In this document: one piece after another, positions 24,543 through 33,453 of the stretch | Position numbering within the stretch: the stretch's first letter is position 1 | Layout of the letters: the number at the start of each line of letters is the position of its first letter | Origin: JACCQS01 sp050999295 | Lineage (GTDB): Bacteria; Actinomycetota; Actinomycetes; Mycobacteriales; Geodermatophilaceae | Assembly (NCBI GenBank): GCA_050999295.1 | Contig: JBPCPI010000084.1 | Location: forward strand, 1-45,580 | DNA: 45,580 bases | Direction of reading: 5' to 3' | Position numbers and translations under genes: made by a program | Notes under the pieces: generated by a model | Database searches by the model: none | What the model was told of the DNA's origin: nothing | The model's input: the letters and a program-made list of their open reading frames with translations, nothing else

Positions 24543-25034
24543 TCAGGTCACCTGCACGATCCGAGCGTCCAGCAGCTGTCCGTCCTCGATCGTGAGCACC
24601 CCGAGGGTGCCGTGCGGCTGGCGACGGCGGTCGGTGGGCGAGCCTGGATTGAACAGCCGCAGTCCCTCCCCTGCGACATCCATCGGAATGTGCGAGTGCC
24701 CGAACACGACGAGGGCGCAATCGGGAAACACCCTGCGCATCCGGAGCAGTCGGCCAGTCGCCGAACCGCTGTCATGGATCATCCCGACCGTGAGGCCGTC
24801 GATGTCCACGACGAGTTTGTCCGGCGCGCCCCAAGCGGCGATGTCCGGTCCGTCGTTGTTTCCGCGTACGGCGTGCACCGGTGCGTAGCCGGACAATTCC
24901 TCCAGGACATCGGCGGTGCAGACATCTCCGGCATGCAGGATGAGGTCCGCGGCATCCAGATACTCGGCCGCCCTCGGCGGAACACCCCGCCACCGTCGTG
25001 GGGCGTGCGTGTCGGCGAGAGCTACCACGTTCAT
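24543..25034 (-). CDS. YfcE-type metallophosphoesterase
   Basis: 163-aa calcineurin-like phosphoesterase of the YfcE/MJ0936 group. The metal-site motifs are in order: LADTHAPRR (D-x-H), HAGDVCTADV (GD), RGNNDGPD (GNxD), MIHDSGSATG and FGHSHIPMD (GHxH), then FNPGSPTDRRRQ. Substrate unknown; family members hydrolyse phosphodiesters or cyclic nucleotides in vitro. ATG overlaps the Nudix stop (ATGA), so it is co-translated with that gene. Confidence 0.92.
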   Translation of the reverse strand: MNVVALADTHAPRRWRGVPPRAAEYLDAADLILHAGDVCTADVLEELSGYAPVHAVRGNNDGPDIAAWGAPDKLVVDIDGLTVGMIHDSGSATGRLLRMRRVFPDCALVVFGHSHIPMDVAGEGLRLFNPGSPTDRRRQPHGTLGVLTIEDGQLLDARIVQVT

Positions 25035-25732
25035 CCGAGCGGTGCCCTGCCAGTTCCCGGTACGTCCGAAGGTCTGGCCGCAATCGCGGACGATGCTGCG
25101 GACGCAGTGGGTTCTGCCGGGCGCAGACCCCGCCAGTCGGCCGCTCTGGCTGCGACCGCGGCCAGGATTCCGGCAACGGCGAGGGAATTGCGGATCCGGC
25201 CTTCCTGTACGGCGGCCAGCGCATCGTCAAGCCGAACCCGGCGTACCTCGAGGTCGAGCTCCTCGGCGGCCAGCGCGAAGCCGACCGGTCGGTCGGCGGC
25301 ACTCAGGTCGCGGGCCAGGAAGATCGTGATCGTCTCCGTCGACCCGCCCGGTGAGGCGTAGAGGTCCAGCAGTCGATCCCATCGAAGCGCGGTCAGCCCA
25401 GCCTCTTCGAGCAGTTCCCGTCGTGCCGTGTCGGCCAGGGGCTCGTCGGTGACGTCCATCAGACCCGCGGGGACCTCCCAGAGGTAGCTGCGGACGGGAT
25501 GGCGGTACTGGCGGATCAACACGACCCGATCGTCATCGTCCATGGCGATCACCCCGACGGCTCCGGGATGGACCACCACGTCCCGCTGCCCGGTAGTGCC
25601 GTCCGACATCTGCACCTCGTCCTGGCGTACCGACACGATGCGCCCCTCGAAGACGGTTCGCGACGATCGGACGAGGTAGCTGCGTGGATCGGTGATGACC
25701 TCGTCGGCGAGTGGCCCGTCCGCCGGATTCAC
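25031..25732 (-). CDS. Nudix hydrolase, ADP-ribose pyrophosphatase type
   Basis: 233-aa Nudix enzyme like M. tuberculosis Rv1700. The Nudix box is LMDVTDEPLADTARRELLEEAG (residues about 89-110; split here as LMDVTDE then REL-x-EEAG), with the glycine replaced as is common in the ADPRase group. VVLIRQYRHPVRSYLWEVPA precedes it and 'DLYASPGGSTETITIFLARD' follows, both typical of ADP-ribose pyrophosphatases. GTG overlaps the pyrG stop. The C-terminal ~40 residues (rich in Ala and Pro) have no counterpart I recognise. Confidence 0.92.
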   Translation of the reverse strand: MNPADGPLADEVITDPRSYLVRSSRTVFEGRIVSVRQDEVQMSDGTTGQRDVVVHPGAVGVIAMDDDDRVVLIRQYRHPVRSYLWEVPAGLMDVTDEPLADTARRELLEEAGLTALRWDRLLDLYASPGGSTETITIFLARDLSAADRPVGFALAAEELDLEVRRVRLDDALAAVQEGRIRNSLAVAGILAAVAARAADWRGLRPAEPTASAASSAIAARPSDVPGTGRAPLG

Positions 25733-27435
25733 CGCACGGCGGGTTCGATGTCGACCGGGATCCGCTGGGACTCCGCGCGATCAAGGGCGGCTCGCACCAA
25801 CGCCGCGAATAGTGGATGCGGGCGGGTCGGGCGCGACGTGAACTCAGGGTGGGCTTGGGTTCCCACGAAGAACGGGTGCAGGTCGCGGTCGAGTTCGGCG
25901 AATTCGACCAGCCGGCCGTCCGGGGACAGCCCGGAGAAACGGAGTCCGGCAGCCTCGAGTCGCTCGCGGTAGGCGTTGTTGACCTCGTAGCGGTGCCGGT
26001 GCCGTTCGTGCACCTTGGTCTCGCCATAGGCTTGGGCGAGCAACGAGTCGGGAGTCAGCTCGGCCGGGTAACTACCCAGGCGCATCGTGCCGCCCATGTC
26101 GCGCTCGCCAGCCACCACGTCGACCTGATCGGCCATCGTGGCGATCACCGGATGCTCGGTCGTCGGGTCGAACTCCGCAGAGTTCGCGTCGGTCAGACCA
26201 GCGAGGTTGCGAGCCACGTCGATCACCATGCACTGCAATCCGAGGCACAGGCCGAGAATGGGGATGCCGTTGGCGCGGGCGAAGGAGATCGCGCGCACCT
26301 TCCCCTCGATCCCGCGAATGCCGAATCCTCCTGGTACGACAATGCCGTCCACATCCGAGAGCTGCTGCGCAACACCGATGCTCGTCTCACAGTCGTCGGA
26401 GGTGACCCAGCGCGTGTCGATACGCGTGTGATGGGCGAAGCCTCCGGCACGCATCGCCTCGGTGACCGACAGGTAGGCGTCGGGCAGATCGACGTACTTG
26501 CCGACCAGCGCGATCGTCAGCGACTGCCGCGGCCTGTGGACCCGGTCCAGCAGGTCCGACCACTGCGTCCAGTCGACATCGCGAAAGGGCAGACCCAGGC
26601 GGCGTACGACGTAGGCGTCGAGCCCCTCAGCGTGCAGCACCTTCGGAATGTCGTAGATGGACGGGGCATCCGAGGCCGAGACAACCGCCTCGGAGTCCAC
26701 GTCACACATCAGGCTGATCTTGCGCTTGAGGGCGTCGGGGATCTCCCGGTCACTGCGGCAGACGATGGCATCGGGCTGGATACCGATGCTGCGCAACGCT
26801 GCAACGGAGTGCTGTGTCGGTTTGGTCTTGAGTTCACCGCTCGGCGCGAGATAGGGAACCAGGGAGACGTGCAGGAAGAACACGTTGTCCCGGCCGACGT
26901 CGTGCCGGATCTGACGAGCGGCTTCGAGAAAGGGCAGTGATTCGATGTCGCCGACCGTCCCGCCGATCTCGGTGATCACGACATCGATGCCGGGATGGCC
27001 CTCCTGCCCACCGGCCGTTCCCAGGATGCGGTCCTTGATCTCGTTGGTGATGTGCGGGATCACCTGGACGGTGTCCCCGAGGTACTCTCCGCGCCGCTCC
27101 TTGGCGATCACCTCGGCGTAGACCTGTCCGGTCGTCACGTTGGCCGAGCCGGCGAGGTTGATGTCGAGGAATCGTTCGTAGTGACCGACATCGAGATCGG
27201 TCTCCGCCCCGTCCTCGGTGACGAAGACCTCACCGTGCTGGAACGGGTTCATCGTTCCCGGATCGACATTGAGGTAGGGATCCAGCTTCTGCATGGTGAC
27301 CCGCAGGCCCCGAGCCGACAGCAGGGATCCGAGCGAACTCGCAGTCAGGCCCTTGCCCAGCGACGAGGCGACCCCGCCGGTCACGAACAGATAGTTGGTG
27401 GTGTGGGAGGAGCGACGATCACCCGGTCGGTTCAC
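25729..27435 (-). CDS. pyrG: CTP synthase
   Basis: Makes CTP from UTP with glutamine as the ammonia donor. 568 aa, full length. N-terminal synthetase domain: LFVTGGVASSLGKGLTASSL (P-loop-like), KLDPYLNVDPGTMNPFQHGE and VFVTEDGAETDLDVGHYERF. C-terminal glutaminase: GGFGIRGIEGKVRAI, nucleophile Cys397 in LGLCLGLQCMV, and the His-x-Glu of 'AHPEF' near the end. GTG start at 27435; the upstream membrane-protein gene ends 16 nt inside its start, a slight overlap. The pyrG-Nudix-phosphoesterase trio is chained by 4-bp overlaps. Confidence 0.98.
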   Translation of the reverse strand: MNRPGDRRSSHTTNYLFVTGGVASSLGKGLTASSLGSLLSARGLRVTMQKLDPYLNVDPGTMNPFQHGEVFVTEDGAETDLDVGHYERFLDINLAGSANVTTGQVYAEVIAKERRGEYLGDTVQVIPHITNEIKDRILGTAGGQEGHPGIDVVITEIGGTVGDIESLPFLEAARQIRHDVGRDNVFFLHVSLVPYLAPSGELKTKPTQHSVAALRSIGIQPDAIVCRSDREIPDALKRKISLMCDVDSEAVVSASDAPSIYDIPKVLHAEGLDAYVVRRLGLPFRDVDWTQWSDLLDRVHRPRQSLTIALVGKYVDLPDAYLSVTEAMRAGGFAHHTRIDTRWVTSDDCETSIGVAQQLSDVDGIVVPGGFGIRGIEGKVRAISFARANGIPILGLCLGLQCMVIDVARNLAGLTDANSAEFDPTTEHPVIATMADQVDVVAGERDMGGTMRLGSYPAELTPDSLLAQAYGETKVHERHRHRYEVNNAYRERLEAAGLRFSGLSPDGRLVEFAELDRDLHPFFVGTQAHPEFTSRPTRPHPLFAALVRAALDRAESQRIPVDIEPAVR

Positions 27436-29779
27436 GGGAGTTCACGCTAACACGCAGCGGCGCTGCGACGGCGCTGGCTTTCGGGGTGTCGACCACTGAG
27501 CCTCCCGTCGGCTGGTCGGTGGGTGGGTTCCAGCGCAACACGAGCCAGATCAGGAGCGGGACCACCAGGCAGCCGGCGATCGCCGGCACAGCGATTCCGG
27601 AGTCATTGATCAGAGCACCGATGCCCAGTGAGACGGCCGCCGCGGTCAACCCGGCTCGCCAGGCCGGCTCGGTTGCCAGAAACTGCCGCAAGCGCCCGTC
27701 GCGCCAGAGCAGCAGCCACGCCGCGAGCGCAAAGATCGGGATCAGCCAGGTGACCGGACTGCCGGTCAGCACGTCCAGATTCGCCTGGGCCTTGCGACTG
27801 ACCACCGCCCAGGCCTGACCGTCGACGAGTTGCCCCACGAAACGACCGAGGTGCGTGCGGTCGTCCGGATTCCGCTGGTAGTCCAGCAATGCGAATGCCG
27901 AGACCGCGACCGCAGTGACCGCACCGATGGACAGCATCCGCCGCAGCGACAGCCGGCTCCCAGTGCGGAGGAGGGCCAGGACGAGGAAGCCCGGTACCAG
28001 CGCCAGGACGCCGCCGAAGTCCTGGCCCAGTCCCGCCGCGCCGACGATGACCACAGCCAGCAGACCCACGCTCCCGACAACCAGCAGCCGCTGGCGGCGC
28101 GAACCTCGCACGAGTACGGCGGTGGCCAGCAGCGTGGCAGCCGCGAACAGGCCGAAGGTCAGATTGCCCAGTCCCACGAAGCGGCCGGCGACGATTGCGT
28201 TGTATCCCAGCAGGCTGTTCAGTTCCATCGGCGAGCCCAGCACAACGTCGACGCCGATCGTCAACGAGGTCGCGACCAAGGCGAGGAAAGCCGGCCCGGT
28301 CCAGGCCATCCCGGCGGGCAACAGTTTCGGGATCGGTCCGCGGCGACCCAAGCCGAGCACCAAGGCCATGAGCAGTGCGACACCGCCGGCCACGGCAAGA
28401 CCCAGGGCGAGGTCACGGTTCGGGGACCGCCACCAGGGGGTGAGGTTGGCCAGATGCGTGGCCACCGGGAGGACCGCGAAGGCCAAGGCTGCCAGCGGGA
28501 GCAGCCGAGCCGGCGGTGCAGATCGGCTACCGGCCGTTGCCGGCGTGCGGAGTCGGTGCAACAGCAAGCCCGCCACGAGGGCGCCGGCCAGGCCCACCAG
28601 GGTCCAGAAGAAGGTCCTGGTGATGCTTGCGTGCGCCACGGCCGCGCGGTTGAGATCGCGCAGGTACGCCAGCGCCTCCTCGATGTCCTCGCGCGGCCCC
28701 GCCCAGCGCATCGCCGAACCGACCATCGTGGCGGGATTCTCGATCCCCAGAGCGCGTAGTGCTGTGGGGGCCACGTCGATCAGCTGAACATAGGGCGCGC
28801 GGCCGGTGCTCGAGGAGGTCAGGTACCCCGACGGCAGATCGGGATGCAGGCCGATCAGCGGGTGCAGTTGAGCGCGGCTGACGCCCTTCTCCGACAGTCC
28901 GACGAACAGCAGCAGGGTCTCCCCGGGAAGGGACCTGACCGCGGACCGGATGTCCCCGATCACGCTGTCCAGAGCAGCCAGCGCCTGCGGCCGTGGCCTG
29001 CCTAGCTGGCCCGCCGGTGGGCCGGGGCCGGCTTCGGGCTGCTGCCCGGCCTCGGGCACCTGCTCGGTGAGGGTCACCGCTGGGATCGATCCGATCAGCT
29101 CCGGCACGGTGATCAGACTCAGCGGGCAGCCGTTCAGGGCAGAGGCGATCTGGGCCGGCCCGAACGGGAGGGAGTCGATGACCGATACCTGCGCCGTTGG
29201 ACCGGAAACGGCTACCGCCGACGAACGGCCGATCGCGGTGGAGCAACTGACCGCCTCTCCCAGGGCCCCGGGTTCTGCACCGAAGGCCCGAGTGCCCTCG
29301 TCCTCGGCGATGCGTGCCACTGTCCGGCTGACGTCGGTCAGGCCGGCCAGGGCCACCTGCTCCTGCTGGCCGCAACCGGCCAGGGTGGCCATCCGCTGGG
29401 CTTCCTGCTCAGGGGTCAGCGGTGCCAGGTTTTCCTCGGCGTCCTCGGTCGGTGCCGGATATCGGGCCCGGTTTCCTGCTCCGAGGGTGGCCCAGCCATC
29501 GAGGATGCAGGTCCGCGACCGGGCGGCCCGGACGGTCATGTTCCCCAGCGCGGCATCGGCCGCCGCAGCGCTCAGCTCCGGCGCCAGACCCGATGCCACA
29601 TCCCCCCAGAGCAGTCCCGGTATGCCGACGATCACGACCCGGTCGGCTAAGACGGCGCTGCCTTCGCCGGCCGCTCCCGCATGCGGCATGGGGCCTGATC
29701 CCAGTGCGGTGCACACGGCGATGACCACCAGCCGTGACACCAGCCCGGACACTGACCGCTGCCCTGCGTGCCTGCTCAT
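27419..29779 (-). CDS. Membrane protein with alkaline-phosphatase-like ectodomain
   Basis: 786-aa protein with two parts. The N-terminal half (about 1-370) has a signal/anchor (SGLVSRLVVIAVCTALGSG) and an alkaline-phosphatase-superfamily fold: RVVIVGIPGLLWGDV at its start and RTCILDGWATLGAGNRAR, where the Thr/Cys lies in the nucleophile region, then a late 'VQLIDVAPTALRALGI'. The usual first metal-ligand Asp is not evident, so activity is uncertain. The C-terminal half is about 10 membrane helices with the conserved NSLLGYNAIVAGRFVGLGNL and FGLFAAATLLATA. ATG at 29779 preferred over 29863. No family name I can give. It ends the MraY-like/MurJ/GT4 chain, which suggests work on an envelope glycan. 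Confidence 0.75.
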   Translation of the reverse strand: MSRHAGQRSVSGLVSRLVVIAVCTALGSGPMPHAGAAGEGSAVLADRVVIVGIPGLLWGDVASGLAPELSAAAADAALGNMTVRAARSRTCILDGWATLGAGNRARYPAPTEDAEENLAPLTPEQEAQRMATLAGCGQQEQVALAGLTDVSRTVARIAEDEGTRAFGAEPGALGEAVSCSTAIGRSSAVAVSGPTAQVSVIDSLPFGPAQIASALNGCPLSLITVPELIGSIPAVTLTEQVPEAGQQPEAGPGPPAGQLGRPRPQALAALDSVIGDIRSAVRSLPGETLLLFVGLSEKGVSRAQLHPLIGLHPDLPSGYLTSSSTGRAPYVQLIDVAPTALRALGIENPATMVGSAMRWAGPREDIEEALAYLRDLNRAAVAHASITRTFFWTLVGLAGALVAGLLLHRLRTPATAGSRSAPPARLLPLAALAFAVLPVATHLANLTPWWRSPNRDLALGLAVAGGVALLMALVLGLGRRGPIPKLLPAGMAWTGPAFLALVATSLTIGVDVVLGSPMELNSLLGYNAIVAGRFVGLGNLTFGLFAAATLLATAVLVRGSRRQRLLVVGSVGLLAVVIVGAAGLGQDFGGVLALVPGFLVLALLRTGSRLSLRRMLSIGAVTAVAVSAFALLDYQRNPDDRTHLGRFVGQLVDGQAWAVVSRKAQANLDVLTGSPVTWLIPIFALAAWLLLWRDGRLRQFLATEPAWRAGLTAAAVSLGIGALINDSGIAVPAIAGCLVVPLLIWLVLRWNPPTDQPTGGSVVDTPKASAVAAPLRVSVNSREPTG

Positions 29780-29816
29780 GACCGGCGGTCCGGCGATCGT
29801 GCCCGGCAACGACCGC

Positions 29817-30935
29817 TCACGATGCGCCGAGCAGTTCTGCATACAGGGCGCCCAACTGGGCAACCGTGTCTTGCAGGGTCGGCCAGCCGAGCGCGGCGCT
29901 GCGCCCGGCCGCCACCAGCGCGGCGGCCCTGGCCGGGTCGGCGAGTACGCCGGTCACCGCAGCATCCAGCGCGGCCGGGTCATCCGGCGGAATCAGAACC
30001 CCCGCTCCGTGCCCGGCCAGTTCCGGGATACCGCCCACGGCCGTGGCCACCAGCGGCCGACCAGCTCGTAGCGCCTCCTGGGCAACCAGCGCGCGCGCTT
30101 CCCAACGTGAGGTCAGCACCACGAGGTCGCTGGCAGCCAGCAGGTCGGCAACATCGCTGCGCCGACCCAGGAGGGCCACCGGAAGCCGCTCCCGCTGAAT
30201 TTGTGCAGCCAGGTCCTCGTGCAGCGGGCCGTCGCCGGCAATGACCACGCGCAATCCGTCAGCCCGCCCGCGCCATTGTCGTGCCGCAGCGAGCAGGGTC
30301 TCGTAGCCCTTCTGCGGGTGCAGCCGGCCTACTGCAAGCAGCAGCGGAGTGCCGTTTGAGACGCCGAGCTCGGCGCGTACCTCGGCACGGCTGCGGTCAG
30401 GCTGGGGCAGCGACGGCGCGGACAACGGCGCCGCGCGCACGTCACGCCCACCTAGGGCACGCGCGTGGTCGGCCAGGTCCAGGGAAGCCGCGAGTATGAC
30501 GTCGGCGCGGCGCATCACCACGCGTTCCAGGACTTCGCTGATCCGGCGGCGCGGCCCTGGAGGGTCCAGCAGAGCGTTGTGCACGGTCACCACGACCGGC
30601 GCGGCCGGGCGGGCCAGCACCGACAACAGCCCCGCGCGCAACCCGTGTGCGTGGACCAGATCCGTCCTGCCCAGAGACCGACGAAGGCTGAGCAGGGCCC
30701 GGGCGTCTGCAGCCGGACGCAGGCCCGAGGCAATCCGCACCGGACGGAACTGCGCGCCCGTGGCGCGAAATCCGAACAACTCGTCGGTGGCGGTTGGGCC
30801 GCAGACCCGTACGGTCGCCCCGAGCGCCTGCAGGCCGGGCAGGATCGCGCGGACATGGGTTCCCACTCCCCCCGTGCTGGTGGCCAGCACCTGGACGATG
30901 CGCCGTCCAGCCAGCACCGTCTCGGTCCGCGTCAT
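29817..30935 (-). CDS. GT4-family glycosyltransferase
   Basis: 372-aa GT-B fold transferase of family 4. N-terminal acceptor domain: VQVLATSTGGVGTHVRAILP and 'LVHAHGLRAGLLS'. C-terminal donor domain: LLAVGRLHPQKGYETLLAAA, VVIAGDGPLHEDLAAQIQRE, and SRWEARALVAQEALRAGRPL with the E-x7-E pattern, then 'GGIPEL'. No membrane helix. Donor and acceptor unknown. ATG at 30935 overlaps the murJ-like stop (ATGA); a longer frame upstream is not real coding. Its position after a flippase and a lipid-sugar transferase suggests a lipid-linked glycan. Confidence 0.9.
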   Translation of the reverse strand: MTRTETVLAGRRIVQVLATSTGGVGTHVRAILPGLQALGATVRVCGPTATDELFGFRATGAQFRPVRIASGLRPAADARALLSLRRSLGRTDLVHAHGLRAGLLSVLARPAAPVVVTVHNALLDPPGPRRRISEVLERVVMRRADVILAASLDLADHARALGGRDVRAAPLSAPSLPQPDRSRAEVRAELGVSNGTPLLLAVGRLHPQKGYETLLAAARQWRGRADGLRVVIAGDGPLHEDLAAQIQRERLPVALLGRRSDVADLLAASDLVVLTSRWEARALVAQEALRAGRPLVATAVGGIPELAGHGAGVLIPPDDPAALDAAVTGVLADPARAAALVAAGRSAALGWPTLQDTVAQLGALYAELLGAS

Positions 30936-32578
30936 GTGCTGGGTTGCACCTCCTCCGGCGCCTGGTCTGTGCGGCGCAGGCCACGCAGGACCGCCCGCAT
31001 CGATGCCCGTGCCAGCACCATCATGGTCGCGGCGGCGATCAGCAGCACGACGGCGCTGACCGCAAGCACCTGGACGACAGCCAGCAGGGCGCCGCCGCCG
31101 TCCCACACTTCGGCGAGGCCTCGACCGGCCGACGAGGCGAGGATGACGGCGAGCACGGCGGCAGCCCCGACTCTGGCCAGGCCGCTGAGTGACTCGCGAC
31201 CGGCCGACCGGACGGTGATGACGATCAGCGATAGTCCGGCTACGAGGACACCTGTGCTGTGTCCGGTGGCCAGCGCCACCCCGCGCGCGGTGTCGGGCAG
31301 CGCAGCAGCCAGGACGACGCTCGCCGCCACGGTCAGGAGCCAGCCACCGACCACGGCCAGGGTCGGTTCCTTCCACAGCCCGCGCGCGTAGAGGGCCCTA
31401 GTGAGCAGGGCCACCAGTCCGTAGCCGACCAGTCCCGGTGCGAAGGCGACGATCGTGTCGGCAAGCCGGGTCACGGTGAGATCGGCGCCGGGGACGCCGG
31501 TACCCTGCACGAAAATCCGCGCGGCCGGCTCGGCAACGGCGATCATCGCGGCCGACCCGAGGAGACATCCGAGCAGCACCGCCGCCGCCGTGGGTGCGAG
31601 TGTCTTGCGGTAGGAGTCCTCATCTGCACGTTCGGCCGATGCGGACAGCCGGGGGAAGGCCGACGTGGCGAGCGGGACAGCAACGGCACCCCACGGCAGC
31701 AGGAAGACGGTCATCGCCAGCAGGTAGAGGACCTGCGTACCCGCCGGGGCACCGTCATTCGCCAGCCGGATCGCGACCACGACCGCGATCTGCTGTGCAG
31801 CCAGAGTCGCGATGCCGGCCGCGGCCAGTCGCCGTACCCGCGGTGCCACACCGGCCGGGAAGCCGACACTGGGACGCAACCGTAGGCCTGTGCCGCGCAA
31901 CGGAAGAAGCAGCACCAGCGCGAGCACAACGACGCCGATCGTGGTGCCTACGCTCAGGATGAGTTCAGAGCCCACGGCGAGATCATCGACCGACTCCGGA
32001 ACGCCGGCCGAGAGACGATAGAGCAGGTAGGCGACGGCTACGACGACGCTGGACAACAGCGGAGCCACGGCCGGTCCGGCGAAGCGGCCGTGGGCCTGCA
32101 GGATGCCGGTCAGGACGATGCCCACGCCGTAGAGCACGACCTGCGGTGCAAACACCAGGAGCATCCGGCTACCGAGTTCGACCGCTCCGGAACAGCTGCT
32201 GCCGGACAGCAGCGCTTCGGCCAGCGGCCGGGCCAGCAGTGCGAGCAGACCGCTGATCGGCACCAGGATCAGGACCGTCCACGTCAACAGCGAGGAAGCC
32301 GTCCGCCGGGCCCGCTCGCGATCTCCGGACGCGATAGCCCCGGACAGCATGGGGACGACGAGGCTGGCCAGCGCGCCCCCCGCAACAATCTCGAAGATGA
32401 TGTTGGGAACGGTGTTCGCGGCGACATAGGTGTCACCGATGCAGGTCGTCCCGACCGTACGTGCGAAGACGAGGTTGCGGCCGAATCCGGCCAGCCGGGC
32501 TAACAGCGTGAGTACGGCGATCAGTGCCGCAGCAGCACCGATCCCCCTGGCAGCGGTACGTAGTCCCGAGCTGCTCAC
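30932..32578 (-). CDS. MurJ/MviN-family lipid flippase
   Basis: 548-aa polytopic protein of the MOP superfamily with about 14 membrane helices. It begins with IAVLTLLARLAGFGRNLVFA and has the family's 'GDTYVAANTVPNIIFEIVAGGALASLVVPML', then RALYARGLWKEPTLAVVGGW. The typical MurJ role is to flip lipid II across the membrane. In actinobacteria the main MurJ usually lies elsewhere near the replication origin with trxB/parB; this copy is in the envelope cassette, so it may flip a different lipid-linked sugar (inference). GTG start overlaps the stop of the PNPT gene. No C-terminal kinase-like domain of the mycobacterial type. Confidence 0.88.
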   Translation of the reverse strand: MSSSGLRTAARGIGAAAALIAVLTLLARLAGFGRNLVFARTVGTTCIGDTYVAANTVPNIIFEIVAGGALASLVVPMLSGAIASGDRERARRTASSLLTWTVLILVPISGLLALLARPLAEALLSGSSCSGAVELGSRMLLVFAPQVVLYGVGIVLTGILQAHGRFAGPAVAPLLSSVVVAVAYLLYRLSAGVPESVDDLAVGSELILSVGTTIGVVVLALVLLLPLRGTGLRLRPSVGFPAGVAPRVRRLAAAGIATLAAQQIAVVVAIRLANDGAPAGTQVLYLLAMTVFLLPWGAVAVPLATSAFPRLSASAERADEDSYRKTLAPTAAAVLLGCLLGSAAMIAVAEPAARIFVQGTGVPGADLTVTRLADTIVAFAPGLVGYGLVALLTRALYARGLWKEPTLAVVGGWLLTVAASVVLAAALPDTARGVALATGHSTGVLVAGLSLIVITVRSAGRESLSGLARVGAAAVLAVILASSAGRGLAEVWDGGGALLAVVQVLAVSAVVLLIAAATMMVLARASMRAVLRGLRRTDQAPEEVQPST

Positions 32579-33453
32579 GACATCTGCGGGCTACTCGAAG
32601 GCCTTTCCACGGGCATCCGGCCCCACCTGTCCAGATCCCGCAGTCCGGGGGTTGCCTCGATCACCCGGGTGAAGCTCACCAACTCAGCGGCGGCGGTCAG
32701 CGCCACCAGGACAGCCAGCATGCCCGCCCGCAGCAGTGGCCCGGAACCTGCTGCGAGGCGGTAACCCAGCAGCGCACCGAGGGCATTGGCGCCCGAGTCG
32801 CCCAGCATCACCAACTCGGCGAGGTCAGCAGGCAAGACGGCCAACGAAGTCCCAAGTACTGCCGCACTCGCGCCCGCTGCGGGGCCACCCAACGTGGCCG
32901 CGGCGCACAGTGCGCTTACCTTGGCCGCTCGACCCGGGCGCAGATCGAGCAGGTTGACCAGGTTGGCGGTCCCCGCCATCACCCCGGCGGCAAGAATCCG
33001 ATCGGCGGGGCCGGTCGACACCGAGCCCGCCGCGACCATCGATGCCCCGACGACGCCGACCACCTTGAGCGCCCCGGTCGAGACCCGGCCCGAGCGAAGG
33101 GCTCGGAGGTGTCCGCGAAATCCCTTGTCCCGGCTCTGGTCGGGACGGGCACCGACGATGTCGTCGTGCAGGCCCACCGCGCCCGAGACCAACCCGAGCA
33201 GCAAGGCCGGGGCTCGCATTCGCGCCGGAAGAGCCGCGGCTGCAACGAGGGTGGCGCTCAGAGCTGCTACCGGGCCGGCGACCAGGCTCACCGGCATCCC
33301 GCGGTGGTTGATCCGGGTCCAGGTTGCCCCCGACAGTGCGGGTGCCCGCCGCGCGAGCTCCACCGTTGCCAGGGCACCGACGGCGGCGACGGCGGCAACG
33401 GTGACCCGGCTCGGTGCCTGCACCGCCTGGCTGCTGCCCGCCGAGTCCCTCAC
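32575..33453 (-). CDS. MraY/WecA-like polyprenyl-phosphate sugar transferase
   Basis: 292-aa integral membrane protein of the polyprenyl-phosphate N-acetylhexosamine-1-phosphate transferase superfamily. The first Asp pair is in VSGAVGLHDDIVGARPDQSR, followed by the cytoplasmic loop KGFRGHLRALRSGRVSTGAL. The second motif is NLVNLLDLRPGRAAKV, which replaces the usual NxxNxxDGLDG with LRPGR. The third is VMLGDSGANALGALLGYRLA. The changed second motif marks a distinct subgroup, so the substrate may differ from UDP-MurNAc-pentapeptide. GTG overlaps the mctB stop and its own stop overlaps the next start, so the four cassette genes are translationally linked to mctB. Confidence 0.8.
   Translation of the reverse strand: MRDSAGSSQAVQAPSRVTVAAVAAVGALATVELARRAPALSGATWTRINHRGMPVSLVAGPVAALSATLVAAAALPARMRAPALLLGLVSGAVGLHDDIVGARPDQSRDKGFRGHLRALRSGRVSTGALKVVGVVGASMVAAGSVSTGPADRILAAGVMAGTANLVNLLDLRPGRAAKVSALCAAATLGGPAAGASAAVLGTSLAVLPADLAELVMLGDSGANALGALLGYRLAAGSGPLLRAGMLAVLVALTAAAELVSFTRVIEATPGLRDLDRWGRMPVERPSSSPQMS

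Noticed and set aside
30936..31376. N-terminal extension of the GT4 gene
   Set aside because: It runs through the murJ-like gene in another frame and is Arg/Gly-rich; the GT fold starts cleanly at the ATG at 30935.
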